Assembly: GCA_027483465.1 (NCBI GenBank)
Contig: JAIXUQ010000048.1
Coordinates: 1-38,195, forward strand
From: Sphingomonadales bacterium
Lineage (GTDB): Bacteria > Pseudomonadota > Alphaproteobacteria > Sphingomonadales > Sphingomonadaceae
DNA: 38,195 bases
Reading direction: 5' to 3'
Each line of letters opens with the position of its first letter. Positions within the stretch are counted from its first letter, which is position 1. A program made the translations under genes and the position numbers. Shown here one piece after another: positions 31,324 through 37,533 of the stretch. Under the pieces are notes generated by a model. The model made no database searches. It worked only from the letters and a program-made list of their open reading frames with translations, and was not told the DNA's origin.

Positions 31324-31496
31324 GCGGCATCGCGGGCAACCTCACCGGCACCGGCATCATCGAACTGACCGGCTGGTGCCTCACCAACGGCGTGGGCTAC
31401 TGGCCAATGTTCGCCATCGCGGCGGGCGCGTACCTGACGGCACTGGCGTTCATCCACGTGATGCAGCCGACGATCCGGGCGGTGGATGAAGAATGA
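31324..31496 (+). pseudogene. Remnant: 3' end of a second MFS transporter gene
   Basis: The last 57 codons and stop of an MFS gene, matching 30451-30623 in register without indels. The encoded residues differ from the intact gene only at V/I and E/T, while about ten third positions are changed. The homology also covers the trailing repeat, up to about 31550. No start or upstream MFS sequence is present: homology stops at about 31323. Apart from this remnant and the repeat, the stretch 31249-31661 holds nothing I recognise. Confidence 0.88.
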
Positions 31497-31505
31497 AGAA
31501 AGAGG

Positions 31506-31540
31506 GCCTCCGGCGGGCAGGGGCGAGGCCCCTGCACCCG
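31506..31540 (+). repeat. 35-base palindromic element, copy 2
   Basis: Identical over 35 bases to copy 1 and lying 9 bases behind the stop of the MFS remnant, so it was carried along with that 3' end. Same orientation as copy 1; followed by a T-rich tail (atttgttttc). Confidence 0.9.
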
Positions 31541-31661
31541 ATTTGTTTTCGGTTGTGGTGGCTGAGAGAGCGTTCGCTGGCGACCCCGTTTCGGGCATAC
31601 AAAGGGCGTTCGCACATGTTATCGTGTCCAAACGAGCGATCTCACTGAAACGGGCGGACGA

Positions 31662-32189
31662 ATGCCAAGATTTCGGCAGATTAGTGGAGTTTTCTTTAGG
31701 TCAGTTCTCGTCGATCGGGTGAAAGATGTCCTGGCTCCTCCGCTGCCTGAAAGCGCGGGGCGGTATCATCGGCCGGGGCAAGCAACTCTATACATGAGCC
31801 CGAAGCTTGAATGGGCCATGATTGCAGTCTCCGGCTATATTCGGGAAGATGGTCGACCTCGTGTTGTCATCCCCTTGATGGTTGGCGTTGCCCAGGTCCT
31901 TGATCAACATGACGAAGAAGCTTGCCGGGCGATAGGCGTTGAACGCGAGCTGTCTAATGCTCCTTGGCGGACTGCACTCGCAGTTCGCCAAGAACCACCT
32001 TCCTGGCGCAATGCGGATGTTGCGCGGGCCAGTGGAGCAGATGGCATTATAGACCGCTCACGAATGATTCCGGGCGGATGGCACGTGAATCTCTTCCGCT
32101 GGAACGAGCTCGGCGGACCAACTGTGTTCGTCTGTGGCGAGCCAGTCTCGATCCAGTTATCGAATGACGGTCCCAAATGGGGGTTGTAA
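31662..32189 (+). CDS. RES-domain-like protein (putative NAD-degrading toxin family)
   Basis: 175 residues. The order VFFRSV, then GRYHRPGQATLYMSPKLEWAM, and near the C-terminus GIIDRSRMIPGGWHVNLFRW fits the RES fold, where an Arg early and a Ser late line the active site; the usual Glu after the YxS segment is not obvious. RES proteins are NAD+ phosphorylase toxins normally preceded by a DUF2384 (Xre/MbcA-type) antitoxin, which I do not find here. GC is about 53% in the line I counted (31801-31860). An 8-base dyad, cccgtttc/gaaacggg (31585-31592, 31647-31654), lies just upstream and overlaps the weak ribosome site ggcgga. Confidence 0.55.
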   Translation: MPRFRQISGVFFRSVLVDRVKDVLAPPLPESAGRYHRPGQATLYMSPKLEWAMIAVSGYIREDGRPRVVIPLMVGVAQVLDQHDEEACRAIGVERELSNAPWRTALAVRQEPPSWRNADVARASGADGIIDRSRMIPGGWHVNLFRWNELGGPTVFVCGEPVSIQLSNDGPKWGL

Positions 32190-32271
32190 CTTTGTATCAC
32201 CGGATCAAGGGAAAAGCCGCCCTTCAGCAATCTACCCAAAATCGGCTGTTGCGTGCCGCCTGAAAGCGAAT

Positions 32272-32306
32272 CGGGTGCAGGGGCCGCGCCCCTGCCCGCC
32301 GGAGGC
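32272..32306 (-). repeat. 35-base palindromic element, copy 3
   Basis: Reverse complement of copy 1 with one loop difference (gcg for gag in the centre). It lies 8 bases behind the stop of the minus-strand antitoxin gene, again in the orientation of that gene, and between the convergent RES and antitoxin genes. Confidence 0.9.
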
Positions 32307-32314
32307 CCTGTTTT

Positions 32315-32611
32315 TTACCGCAGCAACTCACCAACGAGGGACGGCCGTTTGGCGATCATGGCCAGCAGCACCTGGGCTGGGCCGGTGGGGCGGCGGCGGC
32401 CTTGTTCCCAGTTGAGCAGGGTGCCCTTGGCGACGCCGATGCTGCGGGCGAACTGGCTTTGCGACAGGCCGGTGCTGGCGCGGATGGCGGCCACGTCAAC
32501 ATGTGTGATCTGCACCTGATGCATTTGCGCGCCGGCGGTGTTGCCGGCGGCGAAGGCGAGGGCTTCGCCGAGGCCCTGGCGGATGCTGTCATAGGCGGAG
32601 TCAGTGGTCAT
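32315..32611 (-). CDS. Xre-type antitoxin, NadS-like
   Basis: 98 residues. The C-terminal half is a helix-turn-helix: VAAIRASTGLSQSQFARSIGV, then KGTLLNWEQGRRRPTGPAQVLL, nearly diagnostic for the NadS/HigA-like antitoxins that pair with RelE-type toxins. The N-terminal ~35 residues probably wrap the toxin. The start overlaps the toxin stop (ATGA), giving toxin-first order with coupled translation. It should bind the shared promoter upstream of the toxin. Confidence 0.88.
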   Translation of the reverse strand: MTTDSAYDSIRQGLGEALAFAAGNTAGAQMHQVQITHVDVAAIRASTGLSQSQFARSIGVAKGTLLNWEQGRRRPTGPAQVLLAMIAKRPSLVGELLR

Positions 32612-32949
32612 TGGCGTGCTCCATAATGGTCGATCAGGGCCTTGCTGAGCGCAACCAGTTCGGATTGCTCGGCCCGGCTCAGATTGTCCTTCTCATTCTT
32701 GGCAAAGATGGTGACGAGGAAGATCGGCATGTGGACACCGCCAAACACATAGACGGTGCGATAACCGCCGCTCTTGCCACTGCCGGGGCGGGCAAAGCGC
32801 AGCTTGCGCAACCCGCCGCCCAATGAAAGCCCAGCTTCGGGATGGGCGGCAACGAAATCCACCAGTGCAGCGCGTTCCTCATCAGCCATGATTGCCTTGG
32901 CCCGCCGCAGAAACTCGGGCAGTTCCACCACGGTCTGCAGACGGTTCAT
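32608..32949 (-). CDS. RelE/ParE-superfamily toxin
   Basis: 113 residues. The central segment GGGLRKLRFARPGSGKSGGYRTVYVFGG followed by FLVTIFAKNEKDNLSRAE is the signature of the RelE-like family (COG4737 type) that pairs with NadS-like antitoxins; KLRF, the second Arg in YRTVY and the FAKNEKDNL helix are the conserved active-site side. These toxins are mRNA interferases or related. A promoter-like sequence lies immediately upstream. GC is about 55% in the line I counted, lower than the flanking core genes. Confidence 0.88.
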   Translation of the reverse strand: MNRLQTVVELPEFLRRAKAIMADEERAALVDFVAAHPEAGLSLGGGLRKLRFARPGSGKSGGYRTVYVFGGVHMPIFLVTIFAKNEKDNLSRAEQSELVALSKALIDHYGARQ

Positions 32950-32956
32950 GCGATAC

Positions 32957-32985
32957 GTGATATGCGCCTGCGACTTATACGTCAA
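32957..32985 (-). promoter_or_regulatory. Promoter of the toxin-antitoxin pair
   Basis: On the minus strand TTGACG (32980-32985) and TATCAC (32957-32962) are 17 bases apart, 8 bases before the toxin start, so the mRNA would have almost no leader. acgtat occurs twice across it and could be part of an operator. Confidence 0.55.
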
Positions 32986-33023
32986 TGGCGCATGCTGCGA
33001 GGATGGGACGAAGCCAGACGAAT

Positions 33024-33058
33024 CGGGTGCAGGGGCCGCGCCCCTGCCCGCCGGAGGC
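33024..33058 (-). repeat. 35-base palindromic element, copy 4
   Basis: Identical to copy 3. It lies 10 bases behind the cobB stop on the minus strand and 38 bases upstream of the toxin promoter, so it marks the right border of the accessory strip. Confidence 0.9.
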
Positions 33059-33068
33059 TTTCTTTTCT

Positions 33069-33770
33069 TCAATCCGCAGCCAGCATCTCCTCCACCCACG
33101 CCGGCACCAGCACGCTCGCAGGGCCGTGGCGGGCTTCGTGGAACATCGGGGTTCCGGCCGACGGTTCGAGGTTGAGTTCCAGCGTGTGGGCGCCGGCGTG
33201 GCGGGCCAGTTCGACGAAGCCGGCGGCGGGGTAGACGGCGCCGGAGGTGCCGATGGAGACGAACAGGTCTGCGGCGGCCAGCGCGGTTTCGATGCGGTCC
33301 ATGTGGTAGGGCATTTCGCCGAACCAGACGATATCGGGGCGCAGGGTGCCGGATTGGCCGCAGGCGGGGCAGGGCGGGTTGCCGATGAGCGGCCCGCGCC
33401 AGGGGCGGGCGGCCCGGCAGCGGGTGCACAGCGCCGCGTTCAGTTCGCCGTGCATGTGGACGAGGTGGTTGTGGCCGGCGCGGTCGTGCAGATCATCGAC
33501 ATTCTGGGTGACGAGGAGGAAGTCCCCGCTCCATTCGGCCTCCAGCCGGGCCAGCGCGTGGTGGGCGGCATTGGGCTCGACCTGGCCCAGGAAGGCGCGG
33601 CGTTGATCATAGAATGTCTGCACCAATGTGGGGTTGCGGCGGAAGGCCTGGGGGGTGGCGACATCCTCGATCCGGTGATTTTCCCACAGGCCGTCGCTGG
33701 CGCGGAAGGTGGGCACGCCGCTTTCGGCCGAGATGCCGGCGCCGGTGAGGATGACGATGCTGCGGATCAT
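33069..33770 (-). CDS. cobB: NAD-dependent protein deacylase, sirtuin
   Basis: 233 residues. Sirtuin motifs: GAGISAESGVPTFR (10-23), TQNVDDLHDRAG (88-99), catalytic His107 in HMHGEL, a zinc site with CTRC and CPAC (Cys115, 118, 134, 137), and GTSGAVYPAAGF. FYDQRR supplies Tyr54 and Arg57, the pair that in class III sirtuins (SIRT5, E. coli CobB) binds succinyl and malonyl lysine, so desuccinylation besides deacetylation is likely. An ATG at 33782 would add four residues. Confidence 0.95.
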   Translation of the reverse strand: MIRSIVILTGAGISAESGVPTFRASDGLWENHRIEDVATPQAFRRNPTLVQTFYDQRRAFLGQVEPNAAHHALARLEAEWSGDFLLVTQNVDDLHDRAGHNHLVHMHGELNAALCTRCRAARPWRGPLIGNPPCPACGQSGTLRPDIVWFGEMPYHMDRIETALAAADLFVSIGTSGAVYPAAGFVELARHAGAHTLELNLEPSAGTPMFHEARHGPASVLVPAWVEEMLAAD

Positions 33771-33826
33771 GGCGCCGAGCATAGGGGTGGCTGGCCAAGC
33801 GCGGCAAGCTGTGGCTGAATGGGGCG

Positions 33827-34261
33827 ATGCGGGGGCGGCGGGTGCAATGGCGGTTCGGGTGGCCGATGCTGGGCTGGGGCGCGGGCCTGGCGGCCGGTGC
33901 GCTGCTGCTGGCCTGGGCGGATTATCAGCGGCTGGCGCGCACCCGCGCCGCCGATGTGGCGCTGGTGCTGGTGGCCGGGCTGTTTCTGGCGCTGGGCTTG
34001 TGGCTGGGATTGGGCTTGCGCGGCCGGCGGGTGCCGCCGCCGGGCAATCCGGCCGCGGTGGCCAGCCTGGGCCTGACGCCGCGTGAGGTGGAGGTGTTGC
34101 AGCTGCTCGCCGCGGGCCAGGCCAACAAGGCGATTGCCCGCACGCTGGGCGTGTCGCCCAACACGGTGAAGACGCATCTGGCCCGCCTGTTCGAAAAACT
34201 GGGCGCCAGCAGCCGGACCGAGGCGATCGCGCGGGGGCGGGCGCTGGGCATTTTGGGGTGA
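33827..34261 (+). CDS. Membrane-anchored LuxR-type HTH regulator
   Basis: 144 residues: two N-terminal membrane segments (about 12-31 and 42-64), a short Gly/Pro linker, and a C-terminal LuxR/FixJ helix-turn-helix (81-140) with LTPREVEVLQLLAAGQANKAIARTLGVSPNTVKTH. There is no receiver or ligand-binding domain, so the membrane part may be the sensor or a partner-binding site. It begins 44 bases from the divergent cobB start. The following DUF4199 gene, 85 bases downstream, is the likely partner. Confidence 0.85.
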   Translation: MRGRRVQWRFGWPMLGWGAGLAAGALLLAWADYQRLARTRAADVALVLVAGLFLALGLWLGLGLRGRRVPPPGNPAAVASLGLTPREVEVLQLLAAGQANKAIARTLGVSPNTVKTHLARLFEKLGASSRTEAIARGRALGILG

Positions 34262-34346
34262 TTGGCGCCAGATCACCCATTTGGGCGACTGACAGGCCGG
34301 GCGCTGCCATGCTGAACCCGGGCCTCCAACCGCATCGGAGACACAG

Positions 34347-34868
34347 ATGATCGCCCTTTTGCTTCGTTATGGCCTGGCCAGCGGCCTGATTGTTGGCAGC
34401 ATCCTGTTTGGCACCACGGTGGCCTTTCACGACGCGATCCCCAGCCCGGCGGTGGGCATGGCCATCGGCTATGCCGGGATGCTGCTGGCGTTCAGCATGA
34501 TCGTGCTGGCCATCCGCCAGCACCGCGATGCCAATCTGGGCGGGGTGATCAGTTTCTGGCCGGCGCTGGCGCTGGGGCTGGGCATCAGCCTGATTGCCAC
34601 GCTTTTCTATGTGCTGGCCTGGGAAGCGGCGCTGGGCGTGACCGGCATGGATTTTGGCGCCGAATATGCCGGCGCCATGGTGGCGGATGCCGAGAAGGCG
34701 GGCGATGCCGCCACCATCGCCCGGGTGAAGGCCGAGGCCGCGCAGTTTGCGGCTGATTATGCGCGGCCCTGGTGGCGCATGGGGGTGACGGCCACCGAGA
34801 TCTTGCCGGTGGGGCTGCTGGTCTCGCTGGTGGCGGCGGGGTGGCTCAGCCGGCGGCGGGCCGGTTGA
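34347..34868 (+). CDS. DUF4199 domain membrane protein
   Basis: 173 residues with four hydrophobic segments: about 4-24, 33-55, 68-92 and one near the C-terminus (LPVGLLVSLVAAGWL). A hydrophilic, Ala/Glu-rich extramembrane segment of about 50 residues lies between the third and fourth. Fits DUF4199, unknown function. ggag precedes the ATG. It is co-directional with the membrane LuxR-type regulator, and I recall this pair recurring in sphingomonads (inference). Confidence 0.8.
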   Translation: MIALLLRYGLASGLIVGSILFGTTVAFHDAIPSPAVGMAIGYAGMLLAFSMIVLAIRQHRDANLGGVISFWPALALGLGISLIATLFYVLAWEAALGVTGMDFGAEYAGAMVADAEKAGDAATIARVKAEAAQFAADYARPWWRMGVTATEILPVGLLVSLVAAGWLSRRRAG

Positions 34869-34882
34869 CCAATTGCATTGCC

Positions 34883-34908
34883 GCCCGCCATCCCGCACAA
34901 GGGCGGGC
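34883..34908 (+). promoter_or_regulatory. Hairpin covering the dapB ribosome site
   Basis: gcccgcc (34883-34889) pairs with ggcgggc (34902-34908) across a 12-base loop; the ATG follows immediately. The only G-rich ribosome site (gggcggg) is inside the 3' arm. It may also be a degenerate dispersed palindrome. Confidence 0.45.
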
Positions 34909-35712
34909 ATGACGAACAAGCTGATCCGCATTGGGGTGCTGGGCGCCGGGGGCCGCATGGGCCAGGCCATCATCGCCCACATGGCAGACTGGCCGGGCCT
35001 GGTGCTGGCCGGCGCGGTGGAGCGGGCCGGCCATGCCAGCTGTGGCCGCCCGGCCGGGCCGGGGCACCCGGAAACGCTCACCGTCTGTTCCAACATCGGG
35101 GCCATCGCCCGCAATTGCGATGTGCTGATCGATTTTTCCGCACCCGCAGCGCTGGCCACCAGCCTGGAGGCGGCCGAGGAGGCGCGCTGCGCGCTGGTGA
35201 TCGGCACCACCGGGCTGGAGCCGGCGCATCATGCCATGATCGATGCCGCCGCCCGCCGCATCGCCGTGCTGCAGGCGGCCAACACCAGCCTGGGCGTGAC
35301 CCTGCTGGCCCGGCTGGTGGAGCAGGCGGCGCGGGCGCTGGGGCCGGATTGGGATATCGAGATTGCCGAATTGCACCACCGCATGAAGGTGGATGCGCCA
35401 TCGGGCACGGCGCTGGCGCTGGGCGAGGCGGCGGCGCGCGGGCGCGGCATTGATCTGGCCGCCAACATGGCGAGCGGGCGCGATGGCATCACCGGCGCGC
35501 GCACGCCGGGCGAAATCGGTTTTGCCGCGTTGCGCGGCGGCAGCGCGGCCGGTGACCATCTGGTGCTGTTCGCCGGCGAGGGTGAGCGCATCGAGATCGG
35601 CCACCGCGCCGAAAACCGCGGCATCTTTGCCCGCGGCGCGCTGAAGGCGGCGCAATGGCTGGCTGGCAAACCCGCCGGCCGCTATGCCATGGGTGACGTG
35701 CTGGGGCTGTAG
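34909..35712 (+). CDS. dapB: 4-hydroxy-tetrahydrodipicolinate reductase
   Basis: 267 residues. NAD(P)H site GAGGRMGQ (12-19), VIGTTGL (97-103), and the catalytic signature ELHHRMKVDAPSGTA (His156, His157, Lys160). It reduces the DapA product on the way to meso-diaminopimelate and lysine, needed for peptidoglycan. The ATG at 34909 starts directly after the hairpin described above; an upstream TTG frame is unlikely. Convergent with ald, with the dispersed repeat filling the gap. Confidence 0.96.
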   Translation: MTNKLIRIGVLGAGGRMGQAIIAHMADWPGLVLAGAVERAGHASCGRPAGPGHPETLTVCSNIGAIARNCDVLIDFSAPAALATSLEAAEEARCALVIGTTGLEPAHHAMIDAAARRIAVLQAANTSLGVTLLARLVEQAARALGPDWDIEIAELHHRMKVDAPSGTALALGEAAARGRGIDLAANMASGRDGITGARTPGEIGFAALRGGSAAGDHLVLFAGEGERIEIGHRAENRGIFARGALKAAQWLAGKPAGRYAMGDVLGL

Positions 35713-35719
35713 CCCCGGT

Positions 35720-35764
35720 CCGCCCCCTCCGCCCTGCGGGCACCTCCCCCAGAGGGGGAGGATC
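35720..35764. repeat. Dispersed palindromic repeat, second copy
   Basis: 45 of 45 bases identical to 8499-8543, with the cctccccc/gggggagg hairpin at 35743-35761. It lies between the convergent dapB and ald genes and ends exactly at the ald stop codon, so it probably serves as a terminator for one or both. Confidence 0.88.
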
Positions 35765-36877
35765 TCACAACAATTGCGCCACCGGCCGGTGGGGATAGCC
35801 CAGATCGCGGGCGACGGCGGCATGGGTGATGTGGCCATCATGCACGTTGAGGCCGGCGGCCAGGTGCGGATCGGCCTTCAGCGCGGCCTGCCAGCCCAGA
35901 TCGGCGATGCGCAGGGCATGGCGCAGCGTGACATTGCCCAGCGCATAGGTGCTGGTGCGCGCCACCGCGCCCGGCATGTTGGCCACGCAATAATGCACGA
36001 TGCCATCCACCACATAGGTGGGATCGGCATGGGTGGTGGCGCGGCTGGTTTCGAAACAGCCGCCCTGATCGATGGCGACATCCACCAGCACGGCGCCGGG
36101 CGGCATGGTGGCCAGCATGGCGCGGGTCACCAGCTTGGGCGCGGCGGCACCGGGGATCAGCACGGCGCCCACCACCAGATCGGCCGCCGCCACCAGTTCG
36201 GCCAGGCTGGCCCGGCTGGAATGCAGCGTGCGGGCGCGGCCCTGGAAATGATGGTCAAGCCGTTCCAGCACGGCCGGATCGCGATCGAGGATGGTGACAT
36301 CGGCACCCATGCCCACCGCCATCTGCGCCGCGTTGAGGCCGACCACGCCGCCGCCGATCACCACCACCTTGGCCGGCAGCACGCCGGGCACCCCGCCCAG
36401 CAGCACGCCGCGCCCGCCATTGGCCTTTTCCAGCGCGGTGGCGCCGGCCTGGATGGCCATGCGCCCGGCCACCTGGCTCATGGGCTTGAGCAGCGGCAGG
36501 CTGCCATCGGGCGCCGTCACGGTTTCATAGGCGATGGCCGTCACCCCGGATTTGACCAGATCTTCGGTCTGTTCGGGATCGGGCGCCAAGTGGAGATAGG
36601 TGTAGAGGATCTGGCCGCGGCGCAGCATGGCGCGCTCCCCGGCTTGCGGTTCCTTCACCTTCACGATCATCTCGCAGCCGGCAAAGACGGTGGCGGCATC
36701 GGGCTGGATCAGCGCGCCGGCGGCGGCATAGGCGGCATCGCTGGCCCCGATCCCGGCGCCGGCCCCGGCCTCCACCCACACCTCATGGCCGTGGGCGGCC
36801 AGTTCGGCCGCGCTTTCGGGTGTGAGGCCCACGCGATATTCGTGATTCTTGATTTCCCGCACCGTGCCGACACGCAT
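35765..36877 (-). CDS. ald: Alanine dehydrogenase
   Basis: 370 residues. Begins [20 protein letters not shown], with the pyruvate-binding Arg and Lys region, carries the Rossmann motif [17 protein letters not shown], and ends with [29 protein letters not shown], all typical. It interconverts L-alanine and pyruvate plus ammonia with NAD, mostly in the catabolic direction. The ATG at 36877 has aaggag 7 bases upstream; a TTG two codons earlier is too close to it. Divergent from an Lrp/AsnC regulator, the standard AldR arrangement. Confidence 0.96.
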   Translation of the reverse strand: MRVGTVREIKNHEYRVGLTPESAAELAAHGHEVWVEAGAGAGIGASDAAYAAAGALIQPDAATVFAGCEMIVKVKEPQAGERAMLRRGQILYTYLHLAPDPEQTEDLVKSGVTAIAYETVTAPDGSLPLLKPMSQVAGRMAIQAGATALEKANGGRGVLLGGVPGVLPAKVVVIGGGVVGLNAAQMAVGMGADVTILDRDPAVLERLDHHFQGRARTLHSSRASLAELVAAADLVVGAVLIPGAAAPKLVTRAMLATMPPGAVLVDVAIDQGGCFETSRATTHADPTYVVDGIVHYCVANMPGAVARTSTYALGNVTLRHALRIADLGWQAALKADPHLAAGLNVHDGHITHAAVARDLGYPHRPVAQLL

Positions 36878-37009
36878 GGCCAATCTCCTTGCCCTGATGC
36901 GCTGGATTATGGCCCGCCGGGGCCGGGAAGTGCTGCCAAAGTTTCAGGCTTTTGCACCGCTGGCCGCAATGCTATCCCGGAAACGCTCCAATTGGCGGAA
37001 GATTTTCCC

Positions 37010-37462
37010 ATGGACCGGCATGACCAGCTCCTCCTGCGCGCCCTGCAGCGCGACTCGACCGCCAGCCTGGCTGATCTGGCCAGCCGACTGGGCCTGTCCA
37101 CCTCGGCTTGCCACCGCCGGATCCGGCAGCTTGAGGCCGACGGGCTGATCAGCGGCTATCGCGCCCAGCTTGATCCGCAGGCGCTGGGCCTGAAATGCCA
37201 GGCCTTCGTGGAAATCACCCTGACCAGCCAGAGCCACGAGGCGATGGACCGGTTTGAAGCGGCGGTCGCCGGGTTTGACGAAATCCTGGAATGCCATCTG
37301 ATGTCGGGCAGCGCCGATTATCTGCTGCGCGTGGCGGCGCGCGATCTGGAGCAGTTTGACCAGTTGCACCGCAGCTGCCTCGCCCGGCTGCCCGGCGTTT
37401 CGTCGATGCGATCGGGCTTTGCCATCCGCACCATCAAGCCCTGGGCCGGCTATCCCGTTTAG
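37010..37462 (+). CDS. Lrp/AsnC family regulator (AldR/PutR-like)
   Basis: 150 residues: an N-terminal winged HTH (SLADLASRLGLSTSACHRRIRQLEADGLISGY) and a C-terminal RAM/AsnC effector domain (about 65-145, with ILECHLMSGSADYLLRV and IRTIKPWAGYPV). It lies between divergent ald and downstream putA, so it is a good candidate activator of either, sensing alanine or proline; both arrangements are known in proteobacteria. An imperfect dyad TTGC-N10-GCAA at 36952-36969 in the 132-base ald-lrp gap is a possible site (inference). Confidence 0.93.
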   Translation: MDRHDQLLLRALQRDSTASLADLASRLGLSTSACHRRIRQLEADGLISGYRAQLDPQALGLKCQAFVEITLTSQSHEAMDRFEAAVAGFDEILECHLMSGSADYLLRVAARDLEQFDQLHRSCLARLPGVSSMRSGFAIRTIKPWAGYPV

Positions 37463-37533
37463 CGATGTATTTCGGGCTGATCGGCCCGGCAAACCGGCCT
37501 ATGCTGGCCGCAACCCGCTGCCGGAGCCGTTTG

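Noticed and set aside
30451-31550. Insertion sequence bounded by the direct repeats
   Set aside because: No transposase frame, no terminal inverted repeats and no target duplication; the repeats are homologous gene ends.
32985-33175. Frames containing NRVQGPRPCPPEA
   Set aside because: Translation of the 35-base palindromic element (also at 32272, 31506 and 30634), not a conserved protein.
34861-34908. Lysine riboswitch upstream of dapB
   Set aside because: The gap is only 40 bases, far too short for a lysine aptamer; only a simple hairpin is present.
33771-35210. Long N-terminal extension of the cobB frame
   Set aside because: It would run antisense through the LuxR-type, DUF4199 and dapB genes; sirtuins start at the ATG at 33770 or 33782.
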